Below are positions 51,743 through 59,593 of a DNA stretch of 64,000 bases, piece by piece. The notes under the pieces were generated by a model. The model made no database searches and was not told the origin of the DNA. It saw only the letters and a list, made by a program, of their open reading frames with translations. A program made the translations under genes and the position numbers. The DNA is from Paenibacillus chondroitinus NBRC 15376. Lineage in GTDB: Bacteria; Bacillota; Bacilli; Paenibacillales; NBRC-103111. Each line of letters starts with the position of its first letter. The stretch's first letter is position 1. The DNA lies in assembly GCF_004000765.1 (NCBI RefSeq), contig NZ_BILW01000004.1, forward strand, positions 1 to 64,000. Reading direction: 5' to 3'.

Positions 51743-51900
51743 TTTATTAAATGGGCAATAAAATACAATGGCTAAGACCTTTCGATTATCTGGAATGCCG
51801 CGGCAGCTCTTATAAATAAGAATTTTGAATTCGTCTACATAGGTTCTTCAAAAGTAAACGCTATAATGAAATGATGAAGAATGAAGGGAGGCATATTGCA

Positions 51901-52685
51901 ATGAGAGTCATCTTATTTACAATAGGGGATTATCCACTAAGGGCGTACGGCACCATTATAGCAATCGCTATCCTTCTCTCACTTGGGGTTGCATTATTCC
52001 TGGCTAAGGGAACAGAATACCGCAAGCATCTTTGGGATATCGTTTTTTATGTGATCATAGGCGCTATAATCGGAGCACGTTTATGGGAAGTCGTTTTTTT
52101 CGAGGGGGCGTATTATTCACAAAATCTTCTTGAGTCATTTGCCATTTGGAAAGGCGGTTTATCAATCCAAGGAGGGCTGATAGGGGGGTTTACAGCCAGT
52201 CTAATTTACTGCTGGCGTAAGAAAATTAATTTCTGGGAATTTGCAGACATCCTAGCACCCGCCATAATTTTTGGACAGGGGGTGGGCAGAATCGCTTGTT
52301 TATTAAATGGGGACGCTTTTGGCTCACCAACAGGTTCAAATTTTGGACTTATCTATCCGCCAGGAACAGTTGCATATGAAACCTATGGTTCACAAGCATT
52401 ATGGCCTGCGGAAGTATGGGAAGGCCAATGGGACTTTGTTGTATTTGGAATCCTTCTTATTTTTAAAAATCGATCCTGGCCCCGTGGTTTTATATTTCTG
52501 TCGTATAATATTCTGTACTCATTGGGACGCTTTCTATTGGAAATGCTTAGGGGGATACACCAAGGTATTTATTTAACTTCACAGCCGCGCAATGGACGAG
52601 CACAAGCGTGATCCTCATTTCTCTTGTGCTACTCTTGTGGAATTACCTTTACGCAAAGAAAACCCCAAATACGTTACCTATATAA
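51901..52685 (+). pseudogene. lgt: Prolipoprotein diacylglyceryl transferase with C-terminal frameshift
   Basis: Lgt attaches diacylglycerol to the lipobox cysteine of lipoproteins. The first 215 residues are a normal Lgt: GARLWEVVFF near residue 62, GGLSIQGGLIGG near 90 and the signature GQGVGRIACLLNGDAFG near 132. After FLLEMLRG the frame goes out of register in a run of five G (52549-52553) and stops at 52611. With one extra G the sequence continues as DTPRYLFNFTAAQW and a final membrane helix to a stop at 52683-52685, which is the proper Lgt end. So it is a single-base deletion or a sequencing error. The ATG at 51901 follows GGGAGG. As it stands it lacks the last helix. Confidence 0.85.
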
Positions 52686-52806
52686 GCTATTTGTTAGTCA
52701 TGATTCGAATTATTGCTGATTAAATACGCATCTTCATAAGATCATCACAACTTAATACTATGATATTATTTGCCGTATACAAATTTATGAGCTTTAAGGA
52801 GCGCTA

Positions 52807-53676
52807 ATGAAAAAGTCGTTTATTTTATGTATGTTTGCAGTTACTCTTCTTTTAGTTGCAGGTTGTTCTTCAGGAAAGTCGATGACCCTTATGCACATCC
52901 ATGGCCTTGGATATTCCAGCGATGGAAAACAGGTATTAATTCCGGCCCACGATGGATTGATGAGCTATGAGAATGGTAAATGGATTCATGGTGGAGGGGA
53001 AAAACGTGATTATATGGGGTTTAACGCGGTTGACACGGGTTTTTATAGCAGTGGACACCCTGCAGAAGGGTCAAGCGAGAAAAACCCATTAGGTATTGTG
53101 AAAAGCACTGATGGCGGTAAAACGATTGAAATGCTTGATCTATATGGAGTAGAAGATTTTCATGGTATGGCTGTTGGATATAAGACTCACGCTATTTATG
53201 TGTTTAACCATAGTCCCAACTCCAAAATGAGCACAGCTGGTCTGTATTATTCTTTAGATGATGCAAAATCTTGGACAAAAAGCAATATGGGAGGGGTCAG
53301 CGGAGAGGTCATGGCAGTCGCGGCTCACCCTACCGACCCGGCAACAGTTGCGCTTGTTACCAAGGCAGGGCTCTACTTATCAAAAGATAGCGGAAATCAT
53401 TTTGATAAAGCTTCAGTGGCTTTTCAAGTAACAGGACTCTCGTTTGATATGGCTGGAGAATTAATGATCGGTGGGCAAAAAGGAATGATTATTAAAAATG
53501 CAAACGCATCAATGCCCAAGCTAGATCAAGACGATGCGGTGCAATACCTCGCTCAGAGCCCGACAAACGTTAATGAAATCGTAGTTGTTACTTACAAAAA
53601 AAACGTTTTTATGAGTAATGATACGGGAGTAACTTGGACTCAAATTGTAAAAGTGGGAACTACGATAACAAAGTAA
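52807..53676 (+). CDS. F510_1955-type glycosylhydrolase-like lipoprotein
   Basis: A 289-residue lipoprotein (signal helix ending VAGC, Cys20) whose mature part has beta-propeller Asp-box motifs (STDGGKT, SLDDAKSW, SKDSGNHF, SNDTGVTW), typical of the F510_1955 family of sialidase-like or sortilin-like proteins. It begins after the lipobox with TLMHIHGLGYSSDG. Homologues are often found with copper genes, and this fits the surroundings. Enzymatic activity is unproven. The ATG at 52807 follows AAGGAGCG. A 15-bp terminator lies downstream. Confidence 0.82.
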   Translation: MKKSFILCMFAVTLLLVAGCSSGKSMTLMHIHGLGYSSDGKQVLIPAHDGLMSYENGKWIHGGGEKRDYMGFNAVDTGFYSSGHPAEGSSEKNPLGIVKSTDGGKTIEMLDLYGVEDFHGMAVGYKTHAIYVFNHSPNSKMSTAGLYYSLDDAKSWTKSNMGGVSGEVMAVAAHPTDPATVALVTKAGLYLSKDSGNHFDKASVAFQVTGLSFDMAGELMIGGQKGMIIKNANASMPKLDQDDAVQYLAQSPTNVNEIVVVTYKKNVFMSNDTGVTWTQIVKVGTTITK

Positions 53677-53710
53677 TTGGCTTAGTTAACAGAGCTGTTA
53701 AGTTGTGTTC

Positions 53711-53750
53711 AAAAGAATTAATCGCCCTGTTATGAGCGATTAATTCTTTT
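53711..53750. terminator. Bidirectional terminator between convergent genes
   Basis: AAAAGAATTAATCGC and GCGATTAATTCTTTT form a perfect 15-bp stem with a 10-base loop between the lipoprotein gene (+) and the thioredoxin-like gene (-). Confidence 0.85.
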
Positions 53751-53792
53751 CGAATGTCTCTTATCTTCCTAGTGCGTTTAAAAGATGCTCGC

Positions 53793-54056
53793 TTAGTCAT
53801 GTCGAACAATTTTCGATAATCCGTTCAATCTAGCAATCTTCATCTTTTCAACATCAATCACTTCTCCATTAATCACAACAGAAGGAATGGAATGAATGCC
53901 GTATGATTTCGCTATACTTTCATTTTCGGCAGTAGTGCTGCACTGATCTAAGCCATAGATAACAACATCACATTTAGAACAAGCTAACTCCTTAACCTGT
54001 TTGACCATCGCATCACATAAATAAGTTCCTGCTATAAAAACTTCAACTTTTGCCAT
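53793..54056 (-). CDS. Small thioredoxin-like protein with Cys pairs
   Basis: An 87-residue thioredoxin-fold protein: strand KVEVFIAG, Cys14 at the usual redox position, CSKC at 26-29, a further Cys39 and the cis-proline segment SIPSVVING. The first-helix active site has a single Cys (TYLCDAM) rather than a CxxC. The ATG at 54056 follows GGAGGAATT. Its first bases overlap the end of the MerR gene, so the two form one operon under the MerR promoter. It could handle a metal or a thiol-reactive compound sensed by the regulator. Confidence 0.8.
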   Translation of the reverse strand: MAKVEVFIAGTYLCDAMVKQVKELACSKCDVVIYGLDQCSTTAENESIAKSYGIHSIPSVVINGEVIDVEKMKIARLNGLSKIVRHD

Positions 54057-54474
54057 CGTGAATTCCTCCATTTGATAAAGTTTGCATAATGAGGCAACTC
54101 TTTTTTGACAGAGTAGTATCTGAATTAGATCTTTTCGTTACCGCTTCTAAAATAGACTTAAAATTGTTCAGTTGATCGATTTTCTCTTCAATTTTGCCGA
54201 TTTTCTCCGTTGCGAATTGGCGCATTTCCTCGATTGGAAAGTAATCATCTTTCCTGTAAATAGATAAAAGTCTTTTGATTTCTTCGAGGGTAAATCCTAA
54301 TTCCTGCGCTCGTTTAATAAACCGAACGTCGTGAACGGTTTCTAATGAAAACATTCTGTATCCTGAGTTGGTTCTTGGCGGTTCGGGTAGAAGCCCTCTC
54401 CTTTCGTAATATCGTATTGTTTCGATATTAACGCCTGCTTCTTTAGCTATTTGGCCTACCGTTAAGCCATTCAT
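54043..54474 (-). CDS. MerR-family transcriptional regulator
   Basis: A 143-residue MerR-type regulator with the classical winged helix-turn-helix (TVGQIAKEAGVNIETIRYYERRGLLPEPPRT, residues 5-35) and the dimerisation helix. Mercury- or lead-type homologues have three cysteines in the sensing region; here only one is present (SCLIM near residue 127). The inducer is therefore probably not Hg(II) bound in the usual way. The ATG at 54474 is preceded by GAGGAGG. It is the first gene of an operon with the thioredoxin-like gene, and its promoter has the long spacer that MerR proteins act on. Confidence 0.88.
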   Translation of the reverse strand: MNGLTVGQIAKEAGVNIETIRYYERRGLLPEPPRTNSGYRMFSLETVHDVRFIKRAQELGFTLEEIKRLLSIYRKDDYFPIEEMRQFATEKIGKIEEKIDQLNNFKSILEAVTKRSNSDTTLSKKSCLIMQTLSNGGIHDGKS

Positions 54475-54496
54475 TATTTTTCCTCCTCACTAGCTA

Positions 54497-54527
54497 TTAT
54501 TCACCCTTTACTTAGGTACGGAGTCAA
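54497..54527 (-). promoter_or_regulatory. MerR-type promoter with 19-base spacer
   Basis: On the minus strand TTGACT (54527-54522), a 19-base spacer and GAATAA (54502-54497). The spacer holds the CCGTACCTAAGTAAAGGG segment typical of MerR operators. It should drive merR and the thioredoxin-like gene with autoregulation. Confidence 0.65.
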
Positions 54528-54591
54528 TGGATTTCTGTACCAAAATCAACAACAAGCTTTAACAGATTTCAAATGATTAATTAACTGTTAG

Positions 54592-54620
54592 ATCCCTCCT
54601 CGTAGAGGGATTTTTCTTTT
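54592..54620 (+). terminator. Terminator upstream of the endonuclease-like gene
   Basis: ATCCCTC and GAGGGAT form a 7-bp stem followed by TTTTCTTTTT. No plus-strand gene ends just upstream, so it may be a remnant or may insulate the next gene. Confidence 0.65.
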
Positions 54621-54671
54621 TGCGAAGAAGTATAACATAATAAAATTCACGTGGAGGCATACTTGGGAACT

Positions 54672-55910
54672 ATGGATGCGATCATAAATAACTATAAAGC
54701 TGACTCGGAATCCGTTTATCATACATGGTTTTTAAATAACGACGAGAGACTTAAAGCATTCCTATCAATTCGAAAGAGTCTCCAAAAAGTAATAGCTGAA
54801 ATTGAAAACGGGATGTTTGGCAACGATTTTAAGGGCTCTAGTCTGGAGACGGTTATTACAGCAATCTCTGAGCAAAAACAGATTTTTGAAGGAGCAGCCC
54901 ATGCGTTTTTCTGGAAACCAAAACTGCGGATACCCGATATATATGAAAATGAACCGAATAAGAAAGCATTTGGGCGGTTTTTAAAAGCATGTCTTGAAGC
55001 AACAAATGAAGATCAAATCATGGCTGAAATTCACAAATTAAATGGTTTGAAAATTAAGGGCTTGGGACCTGCAGTTGCAAATATTCTTTATTTTTTGCAC
55101 CCTACGCTCTTCCCTCCGTTTAACACCGCCATTGTAAATGGATTTAATGCTTTATTTAATCAAAAGAAAAAACTAGGGTCATGGGAAGCCTATCTTGAGA
55201 TGCGTGAAGTTATACTTCAGGAAAATAACCTTCATCGAAGCATACTTTCAAAAGATTTAGGGGCAGTAGCAGGCTTATTGTTCGAAATTGGCAGCAATCG
55301 GCAAGTTATTGAAGAGAACGCGGTTAAAGTAATCTCAAACGAGCAGGAAAAGCAGATTAAGGCTAATGCGAAGCGTCATAAGGAAGTTGCGGCAGATCAG
55401 CAGGAGGAAAACGCTCATACGGAAATGCAGTATTATTTGGCGAAACTGGGGCAGTCACTAGGATATAAGGTTTGGATTGCACGGAATGATCATAAGCGTG
55501 TGTGGAATGGAGAAAAGCTTGGGGAGTTCTCGATTAAGGAACTCTCACTTCCTACACTTTCGCCAGCCGTATTTGAAACGGTTTCCCTTATTAATGTGCT
55601 TTGGCTGGATCAATCCAATAAGATTGTCAGTGGCTTTGAAGTAGAGAAAAGCACGTCCATATATTCTGGGATTTTACGTTTAAATGACCTGTCATTATCA
55701 ATTGATGGCACAAAGGGCCATTTTTATTTGGTTGCCCCAGAAGGAAGGGAAAAGGAGATTCAGGCTCAATTGCTTCGTCCATCGTTCCGAACGCTGGAAT
55801 CGTTATCGATTGCTTATATTTTATTTAAGGACCTACGGTGCGACTGCGAAGCAATGTGCAAGTTTGGCCATGACGTCACTGTTCTTAAGAAAATCTGCAA
55901 GGCGGTTTAA
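54672..55910 (+). CDS. Putative restriction-endonuclease-like protein with HhH region
   Basis: A protein of about 412 residues that I assign only loosely. The N-terminal half includes a helix-hairpin-helix-like DNA-binding segment (KIKGLGPAVANILYFLHPTLF, near residue 125). The C-terminal third reads like a PD-(D/E)xK nuclease fold: EMQYYLAKLGQSLGYKVWIA, then VLWLDQSNKIVSGFEVEKST and SGILRLNDLSL. A charged linker joins the halves. No methyltransferase gene is next to it. Starts: GGAGG at 54653-54657 favours a TTG at 54663; the ATG at 54672 is the alternative used here. It lies in the accessory region, with a terminator after it. Confidence 0.65.
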   Translation: MDAIINNYKADSESVYHTWFLNNDERLKAFLSIRKSLQKVIAEIENGMFGNDFKGSSLETVITAISEQKQIFEGAAHAFFWKPKLRIPDIYENEPNKKAFGRFLKACLEATNEDQIMAEIHKLNGLKIKGLGPAVANILYFLHPTLFPPFNTAIVNGFNALFNQKKKLGSWEAYLEMREVILQENNLHRSILSKDLGAVAGLLFEIGSNRQVIEENAVKVISNEQEKQIKANAKRHKEVAADQQEENAHTEMQYYLAKLGQSLGYKVWIARNDHKRVWNGEKLGEFSIKELSLPTLSPAVFETVSLINVLWLDQSNKIVSGFEVEKSTSIYSGILRLNDLSLSIDGTKGHFYLVAPEGREKEIQAQLLRPSFRTLESLSIAYILFKDLRCDCEAMCKFGHDVTVLKKICKAV

Positions 55911-55936
55911 ATCCTGCAATAAATAGGTCGTATTAT

Positions 55937-55966
55937 GAGTCCAATTCACAAATTGGGCTCTTTTTT
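55937..55966 (+). terminator. Terminator after the endonuclease-like gene
   Basis: GAGTCCAATT and AATTGGGCTC form a stem (one G-T pair) with a four-base loop, followed by TTTTTT. Confidence 0.8.
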
Positions 55967-56260
55967 ATTCACTCTCTGTTCATTTTTATACGAGATCTTT
56001 ACGACCTTGATAATGCAATTAAAATGGATCAACATCGAAAGATGAACTTCATTTAAGTGGGGGCATGTCGCCACTGGATTGTTTGTCGGCGAAAGCGCAG
56101 GAATTCGCCTTTCGGGATGGCGTCTGCCGTCTCTTCATTTCACCGCCAATAGCCAAATTCCTAATGTACAATGACGGATGATTAGGCTATTTTGTTATAA
56201 AAAAGGAAAACGCCCCCGAACCTTTGGGATAGGAGCATCAGGAGCATTCTATCTGACAAT

Positions 56261-56400
56261 ATGTCTAAAATACACCACTTTGGCTGTTCATACAAAGACT
56301 ATTTACGCTTGTATAGGGAGAAAGCACCTAAAGGCAAACTCTGTTGCGAAACGTGCGGATACAGCCTTAATAAGCATCGACGAATTCAATGCCATCTTGA
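56261..56400 (+). pseudogene. Transposon-derived zinc-ribbon fragment
   Basis: One frame reads YKDYLRLYREKAPKGKLCCETCGYSLNKHRR, resembling the zinc-ribbon N-terminus of transposase-associated (DUF6431-like) proteins. It stops being coherent after about 56400, where the downstream sequence changes frame. With the integrase fragment at 56602 it indicates a degraded insertion element. Confidence 0.45.
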
Positions 56401-56601
56401 ATTGGCTCGATACGTCGAACCGGGACGATCAAGAAGAGCACGTTCAGCAAGCAGCTACAGCATGACGCGCAAGGCCTTTCTAAACAGCAGTTAGAATGAA
56501 TTCCACCGTTTTGAGCCCACTTCGTAAAGCCCTTTGGCAAGGTGATCATACTCTCCATCTAACCTTCCCGATAAACCCGGTAAAAAGGCGCTTGCTTACC
56601 T

Positions 56602-56740
56602 CGCATCTTCATTGACGATTACTTGCGCTATGTGGCTTACGGACATTTTTATTTGGAAGAACGGGTAGGCGGCTGGAGGACTGCTTAAAGAAGGGCATCC
56701 TCAAGCACGGTATTCCTGAAACCATTATATTTCTCATTGT
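56602..56740 (+). pseudogene. DDE-type integrase core fragment (IS remnant)
   Basis: The frame starting at 56602 reads RIFIDDYLRYVAYGHFYLEE and, after a frame change near 56670, LEDCLKKGILKHGIPETI. This is the conserved core around the second half of the rve/DDE integrase domain of IS transposases (first catalytic Asp region, FYLEE, then the GIPE segment before the second Asp). Neither end nor inverted repeats could be found. The whole 55911-56876 gap contains only these remnants and a terminator. Confidence 0.5.
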
Positions 56741-56876
56741 TTTCGCCTCTTTAGGTTTAAAGCATAGCTGAAGGATATGCAGCCCTGATTAGGTGTAGGC
56801 AAGAAGTTTTACTTATTATCGGACAACCTCATGTTACATAAGTATTAAATATGTCGATGAATTCGGAGGTGTAAGT

Positions 56877-57797
56877 ATGAATCTATGGGAAAGTAGAATT
56901 AGATATCCTGATGGACAAATCGCGCCATATCAACAAGGACCCAATTGGAGGCATTTTAAGCTTATTGCCGAGCCAATTAAGAGAGAGATTATAGAAGGAC
57001 TTACCATTGAAGCCCTCGGGTATAATGGTGTAACACCGGGTCCACTAATCATTGTTGAACAGGGCGATTGGGTGATATTAGAGGTTGAAAATCGAACAGA
57101 TAAACCTAATGCTCTTCATATACATGGTCTTGCCAAACCGAATTTTCAAGACGGGATGCCAGCTGTTGAACCCACTCCAACTATTCAACCGGGACAATCC
57201 TATACGTATCGATTCCAAGCATGGCAGGTTGGCTCGTTTTTCTATCATTCATCGGAAATATTTCAAATTACCAGAGGATTAATGGGTCCATTTATCGTTA
57301 TCCCAAAACAGGAGCAAATACCTGAGTGGTATATTCCTTATTATGATTACGTCATGGTTTTACAGCAATGGGAGATCCCGCAGCCTGAGCTTGGCAAAGT
57401 TGAATTGGGAACCTTTCAAATTAATAAATTCGATACGGATCCTAACTTTTTTACTTTCAATGGAAAATCGTTCCCCAATACTGCTCCTATTTATACCTCA
57501 TACGGACAAAAGATTCGAATACGGTTCATTAATAAGTCCAATACGTCACATTCGATGCATACACACGGTCATGATTTTAAGGTGGTTGCGGTTGATGGAT
57601 TTCCTCGCAACGATTGGATGGATGACACAATAGATGTTGCATCCGGGCGACGCTTTGACGTTGAGCTGCTCTCAAATAACCCTGGGATATGGGTCGTGAA
57701 CGGGACAAAAACGTTCCACCAGTCCAATAACGGTATTGCACCTGGAGGAATGATTAGCAGGCTTATTTATGAGAACTACACACCTAAATCGCCATAA
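56877..57797 (+). CDS. Two-domain cupredoxin (multicopper-oxidase-like) protein without cysteine
   Basis: A 306-residue protein made of two cupredoxin domains as in small multicopper oxidases or nitrite-reductase-like proteins. Histidine motifs are HIHG (81-84), YHSS (His124) and HSMHTHGHDF (225-234). The C-terminal motif that normally supplies the T1 cysteine (HCHxxxHxxxGM) reads NGTKTFHQSNNGIAPGGM, and the protein has no cysteine at all. Electron transfer through a T1 copper is therefore impossible in the usual way, although copper binding at His sites may remain. There is no signal peptide. The ATG at 56877 follows GGAGGTG. It precedes a Cys-rich copper-storage-like gene. Confidence 0.82.
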   Translation: MNLWESRIRYPDGQIAPYQQGPNWRHFKLIAEPIKREIIEGLTIEALGYNGVTPGPLIIVEQGDWVILEVENRTDKPNALHIHGLAKPNFQDGMPAVEPTPTIQPGQSYTYRFQAWQVGSFFYHSSEIFQITRGLMGPFIVIPKQEQIPEWYIPYYDYVMVLQQWEIPQPELGKVELGTFQINKFDTDPNFFTFNGKSFPNTAPIYTSYGQKIRIRFINKSNTSHSMHTHGHDFKVVAVDGFPRNDWMDDTIDVASGRRFDVELLSNNPGIWVVNGTKTFHQSNNGIAPGGMISRLIYENYTPKSP

Positions 57798-57873
57798 GAT
57801 TACGTACAAGGCATAAAATAGGCTTATTTGAATCAACCTAAGCATGATTGACCTGAATAAAGGAGGTTTTCCC

Positions 57874-58221
57874 ATGCCAACAATGGTTGATTCTACGGTC
57901 CAACAGTGGCAAGCATGCATCGACGCATGTCTTAAATGCATGCAAGCATGCGAAGAGTGCCTATCTTCCTGCCTCAAAGAACCAGATGTTCAAGCCCGTA
58001 CCATGTGCATTAGCATGCTTCGTGACTGTGCACAGCTTTGCGCCTTGTCCGCGCAAATGATGTCTCGCGGAAGCCAGTATGCAAAACAGCTCTGCCAGTT
58101 GTGTGCGACAATTTGTGAATCATGCGCAGCAGACTGTGAAAAATTCCAGGATACGCACTGCAAGCAATGCGCTGAATTCTGCCGCGAATGTGCTGAAGAG
58201 TGCCGAAAGATGTCTGCCTAA
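57874..58221 (+). CDS. Four-helix-bundle Cys-rich copper-binding protein (Csp-like)
   Basis: A 115-residue cytosolic protein with 19 cysteines arranged in repeated CxxxC and CxxC spacings along predicted helices (CIDACLKCMQACEECLSSC; CQLCATICESCAADC; CKQCAEFCRECAEEC). This is the pattern of the ferritin-like four-helix copper-storage proteins (Csp), which line a helix bundle with Cys to bind many Cu(I) ions. The ATG at 57874 follows AAAGGAGG. It is 76 bases after the Cys-free cupredoxin gene and closed by a terminator. Confidence 0.87.
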   Translation: MPTMVDSTVQQWQACIDACLKCMQACEECLSSCLKEPDVQARTMCISMLRDCAQLCALSAQMMSRGSQYAKQLCQLCATICESCAADCEKFQDTHCKQCAEFCRECAEECRKMSA

Positions 58222-58228
58222 AAAGAAT

Positions 58229-58262
58229 GGAAACCCGTGAATTTCTAAGAATCACGGGTTTC
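58229..58262. terminator. Bidirectional terminator after the Cys-rich gene
   Basis: GAAACCCGTGA and TCACGGGTTTC form an 11-bp stem between the Cys-rich gene (+) and the capping-subunit gene (-). Confidence 0.8.
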
Positions 58263-58271
58263 GTTCTTCAG

Positions 58272-58478
58272 TCAGCCTTTAAGGATTAAATAGATCCCGT
58301 TACTTGTCTTGGTTACATCGCCTTTGATAGCTTTTGCAATATCAAGCATGATTTGTTTTTGCTCTTCTTCGTCGTTTGCCTCAACAACAAATGAATTACC
58401 ACCGGAAACTTTATGATGAGGCAATGTCACAGCCGCAAGAATAGGGCTTATTTCTTTCTGGGCGCTATCTCTACTCAT
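58272..58478 (-). CDS. Second capping complex subunit for YIEGIA
   Basis: A 68-residue paralogue of the small protein at 36659-36838. Corresponding parts are ISPILAAVTLPHHKVSGGNSF, VVEANDEEEQ and GIYLILKG. The ATG at 58478 follows AAAGGAGTG. It starts four bases after the stop of the YIEGIA paralogue, as expected for the fixed gene pair, and ends at a bidirectional terminator. Confidence 0.82.
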   Translation of the reverse strand: MSRDSAQKEISPILAAVTLPHHKVSGGNSFVVEANDEEEQKQIMLDIAKAIKGDVTKTSNGIYLILKG

Positions 58479-58482
58479 AATA

Positions 58483-59400
58483 TCACTCCTTTGACCCTAC
58501 ACCTGTATCCATCAGCGCATGACTTTTTTTTACAGATTCCAGTAACGGGGTATTCTTAATGGAGTAGATCAGTTTCTTCATGTCTCGGACAAGCGGTACA
58601 ATCACAATAATTGTTTTGCCGCTTTCAAAATCTTTTCGCGTGTAATGATACCGTTTTACTCCAACCGTACGTGTAGCCTCGAACAATATGGCTTTTCTCT
58701 GTCCAAAATTGTCCAAAGTTATTCGAAAATGATCTTCTTTTGGTAAAATGGTTACGGCAAGTCCTTCTTTTGTCAGCATTTTTTGAGCGTTATCCGTTCC
58801 CACCAAATTGCTGACAAATATCCCGTCAACAAAAAGCTCGGAATCTTTTACTTCGATTTTTCCTTCCTGGACAATGGCAATATCCCCAACCTGTTTGCCT
58901 TTTGAAAATCGCTTTAATACCATTAAAACAACAAAACCAACGATCACACCGAGTGCGATATCCAAAATTCGCATTTGTGGTTTGTATATCTGCATGGAGG
59001 CTGCCGTGCATATGGAAACGACTAGAGCAAAGTAATTTCGAGATTCAAATGTTTTGGCAATACCGTCTATATAAGCGTCACCTCTAGGAGTAAATTCGGT
59101 ATTTTCCAACTCTTTTAGGCTTTCCTTTTCCGTTTTCCGCACGTCTCGAAACTGTTGAATCGCTAGTGACAAGAAGGTAACTGCTGTCCAGTTACTTGTC
59201 ATTAGCGCAGGCACAAATACCGCACCAAGCGTTGCGGCAATGAATCCGATCAATATGTGAATCATATAACCATTCGGATACGATGGGTACTGCCTATAGT
59301 CTTCTTTCAGCACCAAAATCCGCGCTAAAGTCCCCATAATCATCGCGGTAAGGATTAACGTAATATTGTCCATTGATATGATTGATTCGCGACCGCCCAT
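58483..59400 (-). CDS. YIEGIA-family membrane protein, second copy
   Basis: A 305-residue membrane protein clearly paralogous to the one at 35747. Shared landmarks are LRxDYRQYPxYPxG near residue 35, FVPALMTSNWTAVTFLSLAIQQFRDVR and PRGDAYIDGIAKTFESRNYF. The central name motif is YIDGIA instead of YIEGIA. The frame opens nine codons earlier, but the ATG at 59400 follows GGGGAGG. It is followed by its capping subunit. It lies in the metal island, far from the sporulation cluster, so it is either a duplication of that pair or acquired with the island. Confidence 0.86.
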   Translation of the reverse strand: MGGRESIISMDNITLILTAMIMGTLARILVLKEDYRQYPSYPNGYMIHILIGFIAATLGAVFVPALMTSNWTAVTFLSLAIQQFRDVRKTEKESLKELENTEFTPRGDAYIDGIAKTFESRNYFALVVSICTAASMQIYKPQMRILDIALGVIVGFVVLMVLKRFSKGKQVGDIAIVQEGKIEVKDSELFVDGIFVSNLVGTDNAQKMLTKEGLAVTILPKEDHFRITLDNFGQRKAILFEATRTVGVKRYHYTRKDFESGKTIIVIVPLVRDMKKLIYSIKNTPLLESVKKSHALMDTGVGSKE

Positions 59401-59495
59401 AAAAACCTCCCCATTCTTTCTGATCAATTGGTTTGTTTCCTAATAAGAATTGACTCTTTTTCGAAAAAATAAACCAATAGGGCTCATAAGAATAC

Positions 59496-59547
59496 GCCTG
59501 GGAAATCGATAAGGGAAAACCACAAGGAGTAACGGATTGTTCCAACA
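59496..59547 (-). repeat. Partial copy of the MarR gene 5' region
   Basis: A 52-base segment almost identical to 60823-60874 inside the MarR gene (a handful of mismatches). On the minus strand both encode LEQSVTPCGFPLS. It is followed by A/C-rich short repeats (about 59543-59573) and lies in the gap before the methyltransferase gene, so it is a truncated duplicate, not a gene. Confidence 0.75.
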
Positions 59548-59559
59548 AACAACAAACAA

Positions 59560-59593
59560 CAAACCAAACAAAAGCTCTTTTAGACCGGAGCTT
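59560..59593 (-). terminator. Terminator after the methyltransferase gene
   Basis: On the minus strand AAAAGCTC and GAGCTTTT form an 8-bp stem that includes the gene's stop codon, followed by GTTTG. Confidence 0.6.

Noticed and set aside
59543..59573. AACAAAC-type repeats as a CRISPR or iteron array
   Set aside because: Too short and low-complexity, with no unique spacers; more likely a slippage or recombination scar.
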